Notes under the pieces: generated by a model
Told to the model about the DNA's origin: nothing
The model's database searches: none
What the model saw: the letters and a program-made list of their open reading frames with translations, nothing else
Made by a program: the position numbers and the translations under genes
In this document: positions 32,751 through 41,672 of the stretch, one piece after another
Layout of the letters: the number at the start of each line of letters is the position of its first letter
Numbering within the stretch: position 1 is the stretch's first letter
From: Chryseobacterium endalhagicum
GTDB lineage: Bacteria > Bacteroidota > Bacteroidia > Flavobacteriales > Weeksellaceae
Direction: 5' to 3'
Length of the DNA: 64,000 bases
Assembly (NCBI RefSeq): GCF_016745235.1
Contig: NZ_JAELVM010000003.1
Coordinates: 310,001-374,000 of the forward strand

Positions 32751-34961
32751 ATGAGTTACGATTTAGAACAGGAAAATAAAGAGATCCTTGCCCGCTATAA
32801 GGATCTGATTTCGAATACATACAGAACACTGGATGAGGAAAACAACAAGCTTATCCGAAAGGCATTTGATATCGCATTGGATGCCCACAAGGATCAAAGG
32901 AGAAAATCCGGAGAGCCTTACATCTACCACCCTATTGCGGTAGCCAAAATTGTAGCCACAGAGATTGGTCTGGGAGCTACTTCCATTGCCTGTGCTTTGC
33001 TGCATGACGTAGTAGAGGATTCCGACTACACTTATGAAGATCTGAAAAAGATTTTTGGAGAGAAGATCGCCAATATTGTGAACGGGCTCACAAAGATCTC
33101 CATCATGAATCATCAGAACATTTCTGTACAGTCTGAAAACTACAGAAAACTGCTGTTAACGCTGTCGGAAGATTTCAGGGTAATCCTGATCAAAATTGCC
33201 GACCGCCTTCACAATATGCGGACCCTTGAAAGCATGGCTCCGGACAAGCAGAAGAAGATCGCTTCGGAAACGGTTTATATTTATGCTCCCATGGCGCACC
33301 GTCTGGGGCTTTACAATATCAAATCTGAGCTTGAAGATCTTTCATTAAAATACAACAATCCTGAAGTTTACAATGAAATCACGGAGAAACTGGAATCTGC
33401 CAAAGAAAACCGTGAAAGATATATTGAAGAATTCAAAACGGAAGTTTCAGAAAGATTAAAAGAAGAAGGTTTAAATTTTAACATCAAAGGCCGCGCAAAA
33501 GCCATTTCCTCCATTTACAGAAAAATGCTGAAGCAGGGCGTTTCTTTTGAGGAAGTCTTTGACAATTACGCCATCAGGATTATTTACAAATCGGATGCGA
33601 AAAATGAAAAATTCCTGGCCTGGAAGATCTACTCTATTGTAACGGACGTTTATCACAGTAATCCTTCAAGAATGAGAGACTGGATCACGCAGCCCCGTTC
33701 TACCGGGTACGAAAGTCTCCATTTAACCGTTCTGGGACCGGACAGAAAATGGATTGAAGTACAGATCCGTTCGGAAAGGATGAATGAAATTGCAGAAAAA
33801 GGCGTTGCCGCCCACTATAAATACAAAGAAGGCTACAAGCAAAGCTCTGAGGACCGTAATTTTGAAAGATGGGTAACGGAGATCCGGGAAGTGCTTGAAC
33901 AGCAGCAAAACCTTTCTACGTCTGAACTTTTAGATAATATTAAACTTAATTTATATTCCAAAGAAGTTTTTGTATTTACTCCAAAAGGGGAAATTAAGAT
34001 CCTTCCAACCAATGCCACCGCCCTGGATTTCGCTTTTTCCGTTCACTCGGATCTGGGAATGAAATGTCTTGGAGCCAAGATCAACGGCAAGCTGGTCCCT
34101 ATCTCTTATGTTCTTCAAAACGGAGATCAGATTGATATTTTATCTTCTCAGAATCAGAAACCCAAATCGGACTGGCTGGAATTTGTAGTGACTTCCAAAG
34201 CCAAATCCAAGATCAAAAGTTATCTGAATTCCCAGAAAAACCAGCTGGTAGAAGATGGCAAGGAAATCCTTCAGAGAAAACTGCGTCACGCGAAGATCAA
34301 TTTTAATGACGAAGAAGTAAATAAACTTCAGAAGTTTTTCAATTTAAAAACATCACAGGAACTGTTCCTTAAATTCCAGAGTAACGAACTGGATGTCAGC
34401 AGCCTGAGAAAATATATTGAAAGCAAGAACGTATTCAACAATCTGCTTTCCAGGTTCAGAAAATCACCTTCGAAAAATACTCATTTTGAAGAGCCGAAGG
34501 AGCAGAATCTGGATATGATTATTTTCGGGAAAGATGAAGAAAAACTGAATTACAGCTACGCAAAATGCTGTACGGTGATTCCCGGTGATAAAATTTTCGG
34601 ATTCATTACCATTTCAGACGGAATCAAGGTGCACAGCGACAACTGCCCGAATGCCATCAACCTGAGAGCCCAATACGACTACCGTGTCATTCCTGCCAAG
34701 TGGGTGAACGCGGAAAGCTTTAAAAACAGAGTGAAGATTGAAATTGAAGGTCTTGACAGAATGGGAATGATCAACGATATCACCACTGTGATCAGCGGAA
34801 GTATGGGAATGGATATGAAAAGTATGTCCATAGAATCCAACAACGGCGTTTTTATGGGCAGCATCAATCTTGAAGTTAAAAATAAAGGTCAGCTTGAGGA
34901 AACATTTAAAAAACTTAAAGACATTGACGGAGTTTCAAGAGTGAGACGGCTACAATCATAA
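32751..34961 (+). CDS. rel: bifunctional (p)ppGpp synthetase/hydrolase
   Basis: A 736-residue RelA/SpoT homologue. The N-terminal HD hydrolase shows HDVVEDSDYTYEDL; the synthetase domain contains YESLHLTVLGPDRKWIEVQI with its catalytic residues, then TGS (VFVFTPKGEIKILPTNATAL), a helical/zinc-finger region (YAKCCTVIPGD) and an ACT domain at the end. Both hydrolase and synthetase motifs look intact, so it probably makes and degrades the alarmone. It is followed 3 bp later by nhaA on the same strand. Confidence 0.95.
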   Translation: MSYDLEQENKEILARYKDLISNTYRTLDEENNKLIRKAFDIALDAHKDQRRKSGEPYIYHPIAVAKIVATEIGLGATSIACALLHDVVEDSDYTYEDLKKIFGEKIANIVNGLTKISIMNHQNISVQSENYRKLLLTLSEDFRVILIKIADRLHNMRTLESMAPDKQKKIASETVYIYAPMAHRLGLYNIKSELEDLSLKYNNPEVYNEITEKLESAKENRERYIEEFKTEVSERLKEEGLNFNIKGRAKAISSIYRKMLKQGVSFEEVFDNYAIRIIYKSDAKNEKFLAWKIYSIVTDVYHSNPSRMRDWITQPRSTGYESLHLTVLGPDRKWIEVQIRSERMNEIAEKGVAAHYKYKEGYKQSSEDRNFERWVTEIREVLEQQQNLSTSELLDNIKLNLYSKEVFVFTPKGEIKILPTNATALDFAFSVHSDLGMKCLGAKINGKLVPISYVLQNGDQIDILSSQNQKPKSDWLEFVVTSKAKSKIKSYLNSQKNQLVEDGKEILQRKLRHAKINFNDEEVNKLQKFFNLKTSQELFLKFQSNELDVSSLRKYIESKNVFNNLLSRFRKSPSKNTHFEEPKEQNLDMIIFGKDEEKLNYSYAKCCTVIPGDKIFGFITISDGIKVHSDNCPNAINLRAQYDYRVIPAKWVNAESFKNRVKIEIEGLDRMGMINDITTVISGSMGMDMKSMSIESNNGVFMGSINLEVKNKGQLEETFKKLKDIDGVSRVRRLQS

Positions 34962-34963
34962 AC

Positions 34964-36142
34964 ATGAATTTATCTCTATATTTTAAAAAATTTTTCAGCA
35001 GTAACCAGGCATCAGGAATTATACTTATTTTCTGCGTGCTTGTTTCATTATTAATCGCAAATTCTTCTGCAGGTGAAGGCTTCCAGAGCTTTTTAGACCA
35101 GGAAGTGGGCACTCACCTTTTCCATCTTACGTATCCTGTAAGCATCTGGATCAACGATGGACTGATGGCTGTTTTCTTCCTTCTGGTAGGGCTTGAAATT
35201 AAAAGGGAAATGGTAGAAGGCGAACTGTCGTCCTTTAAAAATGCCTCCCTTCCCATATTTGCAGCGGTAGGCGGAATGCTGGTTCCGGCGGCTATCTATA
35301 CATTTTTCAATTCCGGGACAGCGTACAGCAGCGGCTGGGGAATTCCCATGGCCACGGATATTGCTTTTTCACTCGCCATCATTTCGATGCTGGGTAAAAA
35401 AATCCCCAATTCTATCAAGATATTCCTTGCCGCACTGGCTATTGTAGATGATCTGGGAGCTATTCTGGTGATTGCTGTTTTTTACACCGAACAGATTCAC
35501 TGGACGTATTTACTGCTTTCATTCGGAACGGCTGCTTTACTGTTTGTTCTGAATTTTTTAAAGGTTACGCGTCTTATTTTTTATATTATTCCTGGATTAT
35601 TTTTGTGGTATTTCCTTCATCATTCCGGAATTCACGCAACCATAGCAGGGGTTTTACTTGCTTTTTCGATTCCTACGAATGCTTCGAATGTGGAAATTTC
35701 GCCCCTTGAAAAACTGGAACACAAGCTTCATTTTCCGGTGAGCTTTCTGATTATGCCGATATTCGCCTTGACGAATACCAATATTGCTTTTACCAGCGAA
35801 ATGGTGGCGGGAGTTACAAGTACTTTAGGGATGGGAATTATCTGCGGATTAGTATTGGGAAAACTGATCGGGATCAATCTGTTCTCTTTTATTGCGATCA
35901 AATTAAGACTCAGCTCCCTGCCTCAGAACAGCACGTGGCTGCAAATGACAGGCGTTGGGTTATTGGCGGGAATAGGATTTACCATGTCTATTTTTATCGC
36001 TCTTCTTTCCTTTAAAGATGATATTCCGATTCAGGATGAAGCTAAATTTGCCATTCTGATTGCATCATTCCTAGCAGCGGTTTTAGGATTTCTGATCTTA
36101 AGTGTAAGTTCCAAAAAAGATAAGGACGCGGTAGAAAACTAG
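34964..36142 (+). CDS. nhaA: Na+/H+ antiporter NhaA
   Basis: A 392-residue inner-membrane antiporter with the NhaA hallmarks: WINDGLMAVFFLLVGLEIKR near the N-terminus, and paired Asp residues in LAALAIVDDLGAILVIA that bind sodium or protons; GIGFTMSIFIALLSF follows. It exports sodium for protons. Only 2 bp separate it from rel, so it may share that transcript. Its TAG stop overlaps the TAG of the converging yihY gene inside one CTAG. Confidence 0.95.
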   Translation: MNLSLYFKKFFSSNQASGIILIFCVLVSLLIANSSAGEGFQSFLDQEVGTHLFHLTYPVSIWINDGLMAVFFLLVGLEIKREMVEGELSSFKNASLPIFAAVGGMLVPAAIYTFFNSGTAYSSGWGIPMATDIAFSLAIISMLGKKIPNSIKIFLAALAIVDDLGAILVIAVFYTEQIHWTYLLLSFGTAALLFVLNFLKVTRLIFYIIPGLFLWYFLHHSGIHATIAGVLLAFSIPTNASNVEISPLEKLEHKLHFPVSFLIMPIFALTNTNIAFTSEMVAGVTSTLGMGIICGLVLGKLIGINLFSFIAIKLRLSSLPQNSTWLQMTGVGLLAGIGFTMSIFIALLSFKDDIPIQDEAKFAILIASFLAAVLGFLILSVSSKKDKDAVEN

Positions 36143-37152
36143 TTTTTCTTCTGTTCTTCCAGTTTTCTTCTGTGCTCATCATCGCTTTCAAGGTTGGGCT
36201 CTGTAACCTGTGAATGGTAATGAATGGCTTCTTTTTTAATTTCATCTGAAAGAAGTTTCTCTATCCTCAGTTTTCTAAGGGCCATATTAAGCTCATTTCC
36301 GAAAAGAAGAAGATACACGTTCACATTCACCCAGACCATCAGCAGGATCATGCTTCCGATGGACCCGTAAAGAACGTTATACCGGGCAATATCTTTCACA
36401 TAAATCGCAAAGATAAAAGTAGTGAGAACAAATAAAACCGTTGTTAAAATAGCTCCGGGAACCGCCTGTCTGAATCTGGCAATTTTCACCGTTCCCAGCC
36501 AGTAGAACAACGTCAGAAGGATAAAATAAAACAGCGGAAAAGATACAAATCCGATGATCTTGGAGAGGTTGTTCACCAGCCATGAAATATCATAAGCCGG
36601 CGTAAAAAGCTTCATCACGACTTCCACATAATACACCCCGAAAAGTGCCAGAAAGACAATGGTAATAAAGCCTATGGTGATAAAGAAGGAAAGAATGAAT
36701 TCCTTTACATCGGTGAGCTTTTCATCTGAATTTTCATTAAATCCGTTAATCAGTGAAAACGTTCCGTTGGTTGCAAAAACAAGAGCCAGTATGATGGTAA
36801 GGTTGCTGATACCTTTCATATTCGGGATGATATTGGTTTCTATATATCCTCTTACATCGCCTTCCATATTGGAAGGAAAAACATTATGCATCAGCACTTC
36901 AAAAATATAAAACTGCAGCTTGTCATAATGCGGCATATACGGCAAAACGGAAAGCAGGAAGAGAAGAAACGGAAACAGACTGATGGTAAAGCTCCAGGAA
37001 ATAGCGGCCGCCTTTCTCCCGATATTCCCTTTGAAAATCCCGGAAATATAAATCTGAAACATCTGCCAGAGCGATATTCCCAAAACAGGAAGATGGATAC
37101 CGTCAAAAAACTCTTGAATTTTCAAGATAAATCTGGGAACTTTTATACTCAT
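36139..37152 (-). CDS. YihY/BrkB-family membrane protein
   Basis: A 337-residue inner-membrane protein with about six helices and the YihY features: RKAAAISWSFTISLFPFLLF near the start and YGSIGSMILLMVWVNVNVYL near the end. The family was once called ribonuclease BN but is now regarded as a membrane protein of uncertain role (exporter or virulence-related). A charged tail of about 40 residues faces the cytoplasm. Converges on nhaA with a shared CTAG stop. A TATATTTG promoter box lies 73 bp upstream of the start. Confidence 0.9.
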   Translation of the reverse strand: MSIKVPRFILKIQEFFDGIHLPVLGISLWQMFQIYISGIFKGNIGRKAAAISWSFTISLFPFLLFLLSVLPYMPHYDKLQFYIFEVLMHNVFPSNMEGDVRGYIETNIIPNMKGISNLTIILALVFATNGTFSLINGFNENSDEKLTDVKEFILSFFITIGFITIVFLALFGVYYVEVVMKLFTPAYDISWLVNNLSKIIGFVSFPLFYFILLTLFYWLGTVKIARFRQAVPGAILTTVLFVLTTFIFAIYVKDIARYNVLYGSIGSMILLMVWVNVNVYLLLFGNELNMALRKLRIEKLLSDEIKKEAIHYHSQVTEPNLESDDEHRRKLEEQKKN

Positions 37153-37560
37153 CTATTTGGTGTATTTCACTAAAAAAACAAACGTATTGGCATTACAAAC
37201 AGGCTGTTTTAAATAGTCTTTCTACAAATATAAACATTTTCCCTTTTCCGCGTACACGGCTGAAACTGATCAATATGCACCGATTACAGTGAAAATATAC
37301 GCTTCTTTCATTTTCACAAAGAAAATAGTATCTGAAAATGAATACAGACGGAGAAATTTTCCAATAAGTTAAATCTGAATCCGGGTTAAAAGTTAAGATT
37401 AAAAAGGCTGGAAGCTGGAAAAAAGAGGCTGGATGGACTATTGAACCTAATATAAAACAGTTACTTCTAAATTTATTAAAACAGTTTTAAAAAATTAATA
37501 GACCAGGCTGCAGTCTATCTTTGCACCTCCATTACTTCCTTCTTCAGACTTCCTAACCTT
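37153..37560. repeat. gene-free stretch: yihY promoter plus a ~165-bp repeat element
   Basis: 408 bp. TATATTTG on the minus strand (37225-37232) is the likely yihY -7 box. From about 37399 to 37563 lies an element (AAGATTAAAAAGGCTGGAAG at its left end, CCTTTTAC at its right) that recurs at 44180-44348, with a partial copy near 40255. Confidence 0.65.
37225..37232 (-). promoter_or_regulatory. -7 element for the yihY gene
   Basis: Minus-strand TATATTTG matches TAnnTTTG, 73 bp upstream of the start codon. The -33 element is not clear. Confidence 0.5.
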
Positions 37561-38010
37561 TTACGCATTAAACTGACGCAAGTGATGATCCATATGCTTG
37601 TACACAAAAATACCGATCTCTTCTTTTTTCATCTTTCCAAAAAAATCATGAATAAAATCCGGATTTGAGAAATGTTCATATGCCGCAATCTGATTCCTCC
37701 AGGTCTGTTTTTCGTGTTCCGTATCTCCATTTGCTTCTTTAATCGCAAAGCTTCCGGCCGGCATATTTTTCTTGATCGGTGTTTCATCTTTTACCATTCC
37801 CTTCAAAGCCATTTTTCCAAACAGCCAGCCTAAAAACTCCTGTTTGTAGGTCTGATTATTTCTCCCAAGTACCCAGTCATTCCAAACCGTACAGTGCTTC
37901 ATCATCTGGAAAAGGTTCATTTTCCCCCATTGGGCGGTATTCTTTTGAGTAAGACTGTCGATCCTTGTGATCAGTTCTTCTCTTACATGATGATCAAATA
38001 TTGTTTTCAT
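37561..38010 (-). CDS. DUF1569-like (DinB-fold) protein
   Basis: A 149-residue helical protein beginning MKTIFDHHVREELITRIDSL and ending MDHHLRQFNA; the spaced His residues (MKHCTVWNDW, HMDHHLRQF) fit the DUF1569/DinB-like metal-binding fold. Biochemical role unknown. I chose ATG 38008-38010 because the upstream in-frame sequence would run into the divergent gene and reads as non-coding. It is divergent from the GlxA-type regulator across 120 bp, which may control it. Its stop lies at the edge of a repeat element. Confidence 0.8.
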   Translation of the reverse strand: MKTIFDHHVREELITRIDSLTQKNTAQWGKMNLFQMMKHCTVWNDWVLGRNNQTYKQEFLGWLFGKMALKGMVKDETPIKKNMPAGSFAIKEANGDTEHEKQTWRNQIAAYEHFSNPDFIHDFFGKMKKEEIGIFVYKHMDHHLRQFNA

Positions 38011-38131
38011 AATAATTTCTTTCTGTAAAATTATTAAGGCTCCCAGAAAGTCCTGATCCGTAAAAATGACATTCAACAGGGTGTTTTGTGCCAAAAAACA
38101 GCTACCTTTAATCATCATATACCTGGAAACA

Positions 38132-39118
38132 ATGAAACATATTTCAATCATAGTCTATCAGGGCGTACTGTCTACAGCGGTATCCAACACAGCCTCTCTT
38201 CTGATGAGTGCCAACGAATCTGCCGTAAGAAAAGGAATTCCAGCTCCTTTCAATATAGAACTGGTGGGCGTCCGGGATAAAACCATCCAATCCAATCTTC
38301 CCGTGCAGTTTTCCTGCAGCAGAATCATTTCTGAGGAATTTGAGACGGATGTTGTCATTATTCCGCCCATGAGTACGGAACCGGAACATATTGACAGCCT
38401 TCTGGCTGAAAACAATGATCTGATTCATTGGATCAAAGAAAAATATGAGCAGAAAAAACAGCTGATCAGTTTGTGTACAGGAGCTTATTTTCTGGCAGAA
38501 TCCGGATTGCTGGACCATATGCCCGCTACTTCACACTGGGGCGCCATGGAAGATCTGCAGAAACGCTATCCGTTCATTGATTTCAAACCGGATCATGTGG
38601 TGACCCATTCAAAAGCAATTATTACCGGTGGCGGCGGTTTTTCATCATTAAATGCTATGCTGTATTTTATAGAACATAACTGCAGTAAAGAAATATCCGT
38701 TGAACTCAGTAAATTCTATGCACTGGATTACGGACGGACTTCCCAAAGTATTTTCACCGTATTTTCAGGCCAGCGGCTTCACGATGATCATGAAATTCAT
38801 AAAGCACAGAGCTATATTGAGCAGACTTTTACAACAGATATTACAGTAGAACAGATTGCCGGCGAGGTGAATATGAGCAGGCGGAATTTCATCCGGAGAT
38901 TCAAAAATGCAACCCGCCTGAATCCTATAGAATACATCCAGCGTGTGAAGGTGGAAGCTGCAAAAAAAGCATTTGAAACCGGAGAAAGCAATGTTGCCGA
39001 CGTCACTTACAGTATCGGTTACAATGATTTAAAAACATTCCGAACGGTGTTTAAACGAATTACGGGACTTACCCCTGTGGATTACAGAAATAAGTATAAG
39101 AGTCAGGAGGTAGAGTGA
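38132..39118 (+). CDS. GlxA-type AraC-family regulator with DJ-1/PfpI domain
   Basis: A 328-residue regulator: N-terminal DJ-1/PfpI-like domain (ISIIVYQGVLSTAVSNTASL, LISLCTGAYFLAESGLLD with the nucleophile-elbow Cys) and a C-terminal AraC HTH (ITVEQIAGEVNMSRRNFIRR, then YSIGYNDLKTFRTVFKRITG). GlxA-type proteins usually activate neighbouring catabolic or stress genes. Start set at 38132 (MKHISIIVYQ). Divergent from the DUF1569-like gene, so that gene is a possible target. Its TGA stop lies inside a hairpin repeat (39115-39154). Confidence 0.9.
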   Translation: MKHISIIVYQGVLSTAVSNTASLLMSANESAVRKGIPAPFNIELVGVRDKTIQSNLPVQFSCSRIISEEFETDVVIIPPMSTEPEHIDSLLAENNDLIHWIKEKYEQKKQLISLCTGAYFLAESGLLDHMPATSHWGAMEDLQKRYPFIDFKPDHVVTHSKAIITGGGGFSSLNAMLYFIEHNCSKEISVELSKFYALDYGRTSQSIFTVFSGQRLHDDHEIHKAQSYIEQTFTTDITVEQIAGEVNMSRRNFIRRFKNATRLNPIEYIQRVKVEAAKKAFETGESNVADVTYSIGYNDLKTFRTVFKRITGLTPVDYRNKYKSQEVE

Positions 39119-39154
39119 ATGGTGAATTTTGCTTCGCAAGTCAGTGGTGAATTT
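39115..39154. repeat. hairpin repeat (GTGAATTTTGCTTCGCAAGT), copy 2 of 3
   Basis: Central TTGCTTCGCAA hairpin flanked by GGTGAATT on both sides. Copies at 20355-20388 and, inverted, 52318-52353. Confidence 0.6.
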
Positions 39155-39208
39155 TTGAGGGTGAAGATTAGTCTTTAAAACTTAAAACTACCTTTGTCCT
39201 TTTACCGT

Positions 39209-39241
39209 ATCCTTGGCAAGGTTTAAAACCTTGCCAAGGAT
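39209..39241. repeat. 33-bp perfect palindrome, copy 3
   Basis: Same sequence as 27473-27505. No T run follows, so a simple terminator role is unlikely. Confidence 0.88.
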
Positions 39242-39368
39242 AGTTCGAGATATCATCAGCTTTAGAAATTAGTAGCTAATTACAATTCTGAACTCAGGTT
39301 ATCTTAAACGAAAACAGAGCCTTGGATTGAGATTGAACATCCAGTCCGTTTTAAATCTGCAAAAATGG

Positions 39369-39376
39369 TATCTTTG
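39369..39376 (+). promoter_or_regulatory. -7 element of rlmH
   Basis: TATCTTTG matches TAnnTTTG, 20 bp upstream of the rlmH ATG. Confidence 0.55.
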
Positions 39377-39396
39377 TCCTTTGAAACCCTTCTATC

Positions 39397-39870
39397 ATGC
39401 GAATCAGCTTACTTTGTATCGGTAAAACAGATGACAAAGAGATCACTTCTCTGATCAATTACTATCTTACCCGCCTTCCCAAGCACTGGAATTTTGAAAT
39501 CACTGAAATTCCTGATGTAAAAAATGCAAAAAACCTTTCTCCAGATCTTTTGAAAAAGGAAGAATCCAAGCTGTTCATGAATCATATTGACAAAAATGAT
39601 CTGGTGATTATCCTTGATGAAAAAGGAAAACAGTTTACCAGTCGTGAGTTTGCCCAGAAAATAGATTCCTGGATGAATTTATCGGTTAAAAAAGTTCATA
39701 TCCTTATCGGGGGCGCCTATGGTTTTTCTGAGGAAATTTATAACAGGGCCAACGAAAAAATGTCATTATCTAAAATGACATTTACGCATCAGATGATCCG
39801 TCTGTTTATTGTGGAGCAGCTTTACCGTGCAGACCAGATCCTGCAGGGCAAGCCTTATCATAATGATTAA
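39397..39870 (+). CDS. rlmH: 23S rRNA pseudouridine-1915 N3-methyltransferase
   Basis: A 157-residue SPOUT methyltransferase. HILIGGAYGFS is the SAM-binding knot segment and FTHQMIRLFIVEQLYRADQI followed by GKPYHND is the diagnostic C-terminus. It methylates the pseudouridine at position 1915 of 23S rRNA in assembled ribosomes. Length is exactly typical. A clear TATCTTTG box precedes it, so it has its own promoter. A small membrane gene follows 69 bp downstream. Confidence 0.96.
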   Translation: MRISLLCIGKTDDKEITSLINYYLTRLPKHWNFEITEIPDVKNAKNLSPDLLKKEESKLFMNHIDKNDLVIILDEKGKQFTSREFAQKIDSWMNLSVKKVHILIGGAYGFSEEIYNRANEKMSLSKMTFTHQMIRLFIVEQLYRADQILQGKPYHND

Positions 39871-39939
39871 TTTTTTCCTGAACCAAAATTAATTTGTACT
39901 ATTGGTATAATTATGGCAACGTAAAATAATAAATGATAG

Positions 39940-40200
39940 ATGATAACAAAAAAAAGTCTTTTGAGTTTTGTTCTTTTTTTGATTATTCTTTACGCGTTAT
40001 TACTGGTAATAGGCAGCATTAGTGCAGAAGACGGACATCCCGAAAAGGCATTAAATATAGTTAATACAGCAACTGCTATATTATTCAGTTTTCTATGGTC
40101 TTTGGGAAATTGGGGCTATGTTCTATTGGCAGCAATCCTTATTTTACTTTTTGCAGCTATTTACTGGATATCGGGAAAGCTAATCAAAAAAAATAATTAA
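39940..40200 (+). CDS. small two-helix membrane protein, unknown
   Basis: An 86-residue protein with two hydrophobic segments (about residues 8-26 and 50-75) separated by a polar loop (SAEDGHPEKALN). No family recognised. It is convergent with trmL and might be co-transcribed with rlmH. Starts at ATG 39940 (MITKKSLLSF). Confidence 0.6.
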   Translation: MITKKSLLSFVLFLIILYALLLVIGSISAEDGHPEKALNIVNTATAILFSFLWSLGNWGYVLLAAILILLFAAIYWISGKLIKKNN

Positions 40201-40308
40201 ATTAAGATTTGTTAAGGTAATTTTAAACATTAATAAAACACCTGATATTTCTATCCTGACTTCAGTAACTCCCCTCTTCGGGCTTCAAACTTCCTGACGG
40301 TATTATCC

Positions 40309-40764
40309 CTAAACTTTTAAACTAATCTGCCTTTTTGCCTCACCAACAACAAAAGCCACAGAATTCGCAATATTAAAGCTTCGGATCAGTTTTGACATCG
40401 GAATGGTTAAATGATTTTCGAAATGATCCAGCACTTCTTTACCCAAGCCCACACTTTCCTTACCGAACACCAGCCAGTCGCCATCCCGGAATTCAGTTTC
40501 CAGATAGGATTTTTCAGCATGGGAGCTCATTAAAAAAACACGGGAAGGATCGGTAATACAATGGATCCATTCCTCCACATTGGCATATTCTGTAACATCC
40601 AGATGTACCCAGTAATCCAGTCCGGATCTTCTCAGGTTTTTATCATTAATCACAAATCCAAAAGGGTGAACTAAGTGCAATTTACTTTCTGTTCCTACAC
40701 ATAATCGTCCTATGTTACCTGTATTGTTGGGTATTTCGGGTTCTACAAGAACAATATTCAACAT
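40309..40764 (-). CDS. trmL: tRNA (cytidine/uridine-34 2'-O)-methyltransferase
   Basis: A 151-residue SPOUT enzyme of the TrmL type: EPEIPNNTGNIGRLCVGT at the N-terminus, LVFGKESVGLG and SFNIANSVAFVVGEAKRQ at the end. It methylates the wobble nucleotide of certain leucine tRNAs. Length and motifs are typical. It is the last gene of a minus-strand run but is separated from the TPR gene by a terminator, so it is probably transcribed alone. Confidence 0.94.
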   Translation of the reverse strand: MLNIVLVEPEIPNNTGNIGRLCVGTESKLHLVHPFGFVINDKNLRRSGLDYWVHLDVTEYANVEEWIHCITDPSRVFLMSSHAEKSYLETEFRDGDWLVFGKESVGLGKEVLDHFENHLTIPMSKLIRSFNIANSVAFVVGEAKRQISLKV

Positions 40765-40789
40765 CTATATATCTTTCTTTTTTAGGTTC

Positions 40790-40819
40790 AAAAATAGTGG
40801 AACTCTACGGTTCCACTAT
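40790..40819 (-). terminator. intrinsic terminator after the TPR-protein gene
   Basis: Minus strand ATAGTGGAAC pairs with GTTCCACTAT around a 6-base loop, followed by TTTT. Confidence 0.85.
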
Positions 40820-40856
40820 CTGTTTTAGCTGTAAACACAGCCTTGTTATTTTAGAA

Positions 40857-41672
40857 TTATTTTTTTACGGTACATTTCGTATAATAATCCGCCAAAATAG
40901 CTTTTTCATAGCCTAAACTTACAGCTTTATCCAGATTTTCACAGGCTTCTTTAGGTTTTGCCGTATCAAACAGGATTAAAGCTTTCGTTACATAAGAGTG
41001 GGAAAACTTAGGGTCTATGGAAATGGCTTTCGTAATGTCTGTAAGAGCTTCCTTTGTTTTTTTCATTTTGAGATACACATCCGCCCTGCCATTGTACAGC
41101 AGTGATTCCGGTTTTTCGGAAATCAGCTGATTGTAATCTTTTAAAGCTCCGTCAAGATCGCCGTTATTTTTTTTCAGATTGGCCAGTCCTGTTTTGGCGA
41201 AAATATTATCAGGGGCAAAGGTTAGAATCTGCTTCAGATCATTTAAAGCAAGGTCTTTTTTTCCCTGGCTGTCATAGATCTTGGAACGGGTAAGATAAAA
41301 TTCGGGATTCTCAGCATCGATGCTAAGCCCTTTGGAAATATATTCCAGTGCTTTGGTCTTATTTCCTTTCTGGCTGTTCAGTGAGGCAAGATTTGCATAC
41401 ACCGGAGCGGACAAAGGATTAGATTTTAAGGCTGATTCATAAGACTTTAACGCAAGTGTAGTCTTCCCCAGCCTTCTCTGAGCTGTTCCCAGATTATTGT
41501 AATATTCAGACTGAAATTTCTGGATCTGCTCTTTTTCTGCAAGCTTGGTGTACTGCTCTTCGGCGCATTTGTAGTCTGCTTTTTTAAAGCATTCCTCAGC
41601 TTTGGTTTTGTCCTGCGCGTAAAGATTGAATGAAAAGCATATGCATGCTGTAATGAGTAAAGTTTTTTTCAT
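40857..41672 (-). CDS. secreted TPR-repeat protein
   Basis: A 271-residue protein with a Sec signal (MKKTLLITACICFSFNLYAQ) and about six TPR units (e.g. YNNLGTAQRRLGKTTLALKS, VYANLASLNSQKGNKTKALE). Several Cys are spread through it (CFKKADYKCAEEQY). TPR proteins act as protein-binding scaffolds in the periplasm; the partner is unknown. ATG at 41670-41672 overlaps the TGA of the PAP2 gene (ATGA), so translation is coupled. A longer in-frame extension upstream lies within the PAP2 gene and was rejected. Confidence 0.88.
   Translation of the reverse strand: MKKTLLITACICFSFNLYAQDKTKAEECFKKADYKCAEEQYTKLAEKEQIQKFQSEYYNNLGTAQRRLGKTTLALKSYESALKSNPLSAPVYANLASLNSQKGNKTKALEYISKGLSIDAENPEFYLTRSKIYDSQGKKDLALNDLKQILTFAPDNIFAKTGLANLKKNNGDLDGALKDYNQLISEKPESLLYNGRADVYLKMKKTKEALTDITKAISIDPKFSHSYVTKALILFDTAKPKEACENLDKAVSLGYEKAILADYYTKCTVKK

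Noticed and set aside
38011..38151. 47-codon extension of the DUF1569-like protein
   Set aside because: The extension covers the divergent promoter region and the start of the GlxA-type gene and has no family similarity.
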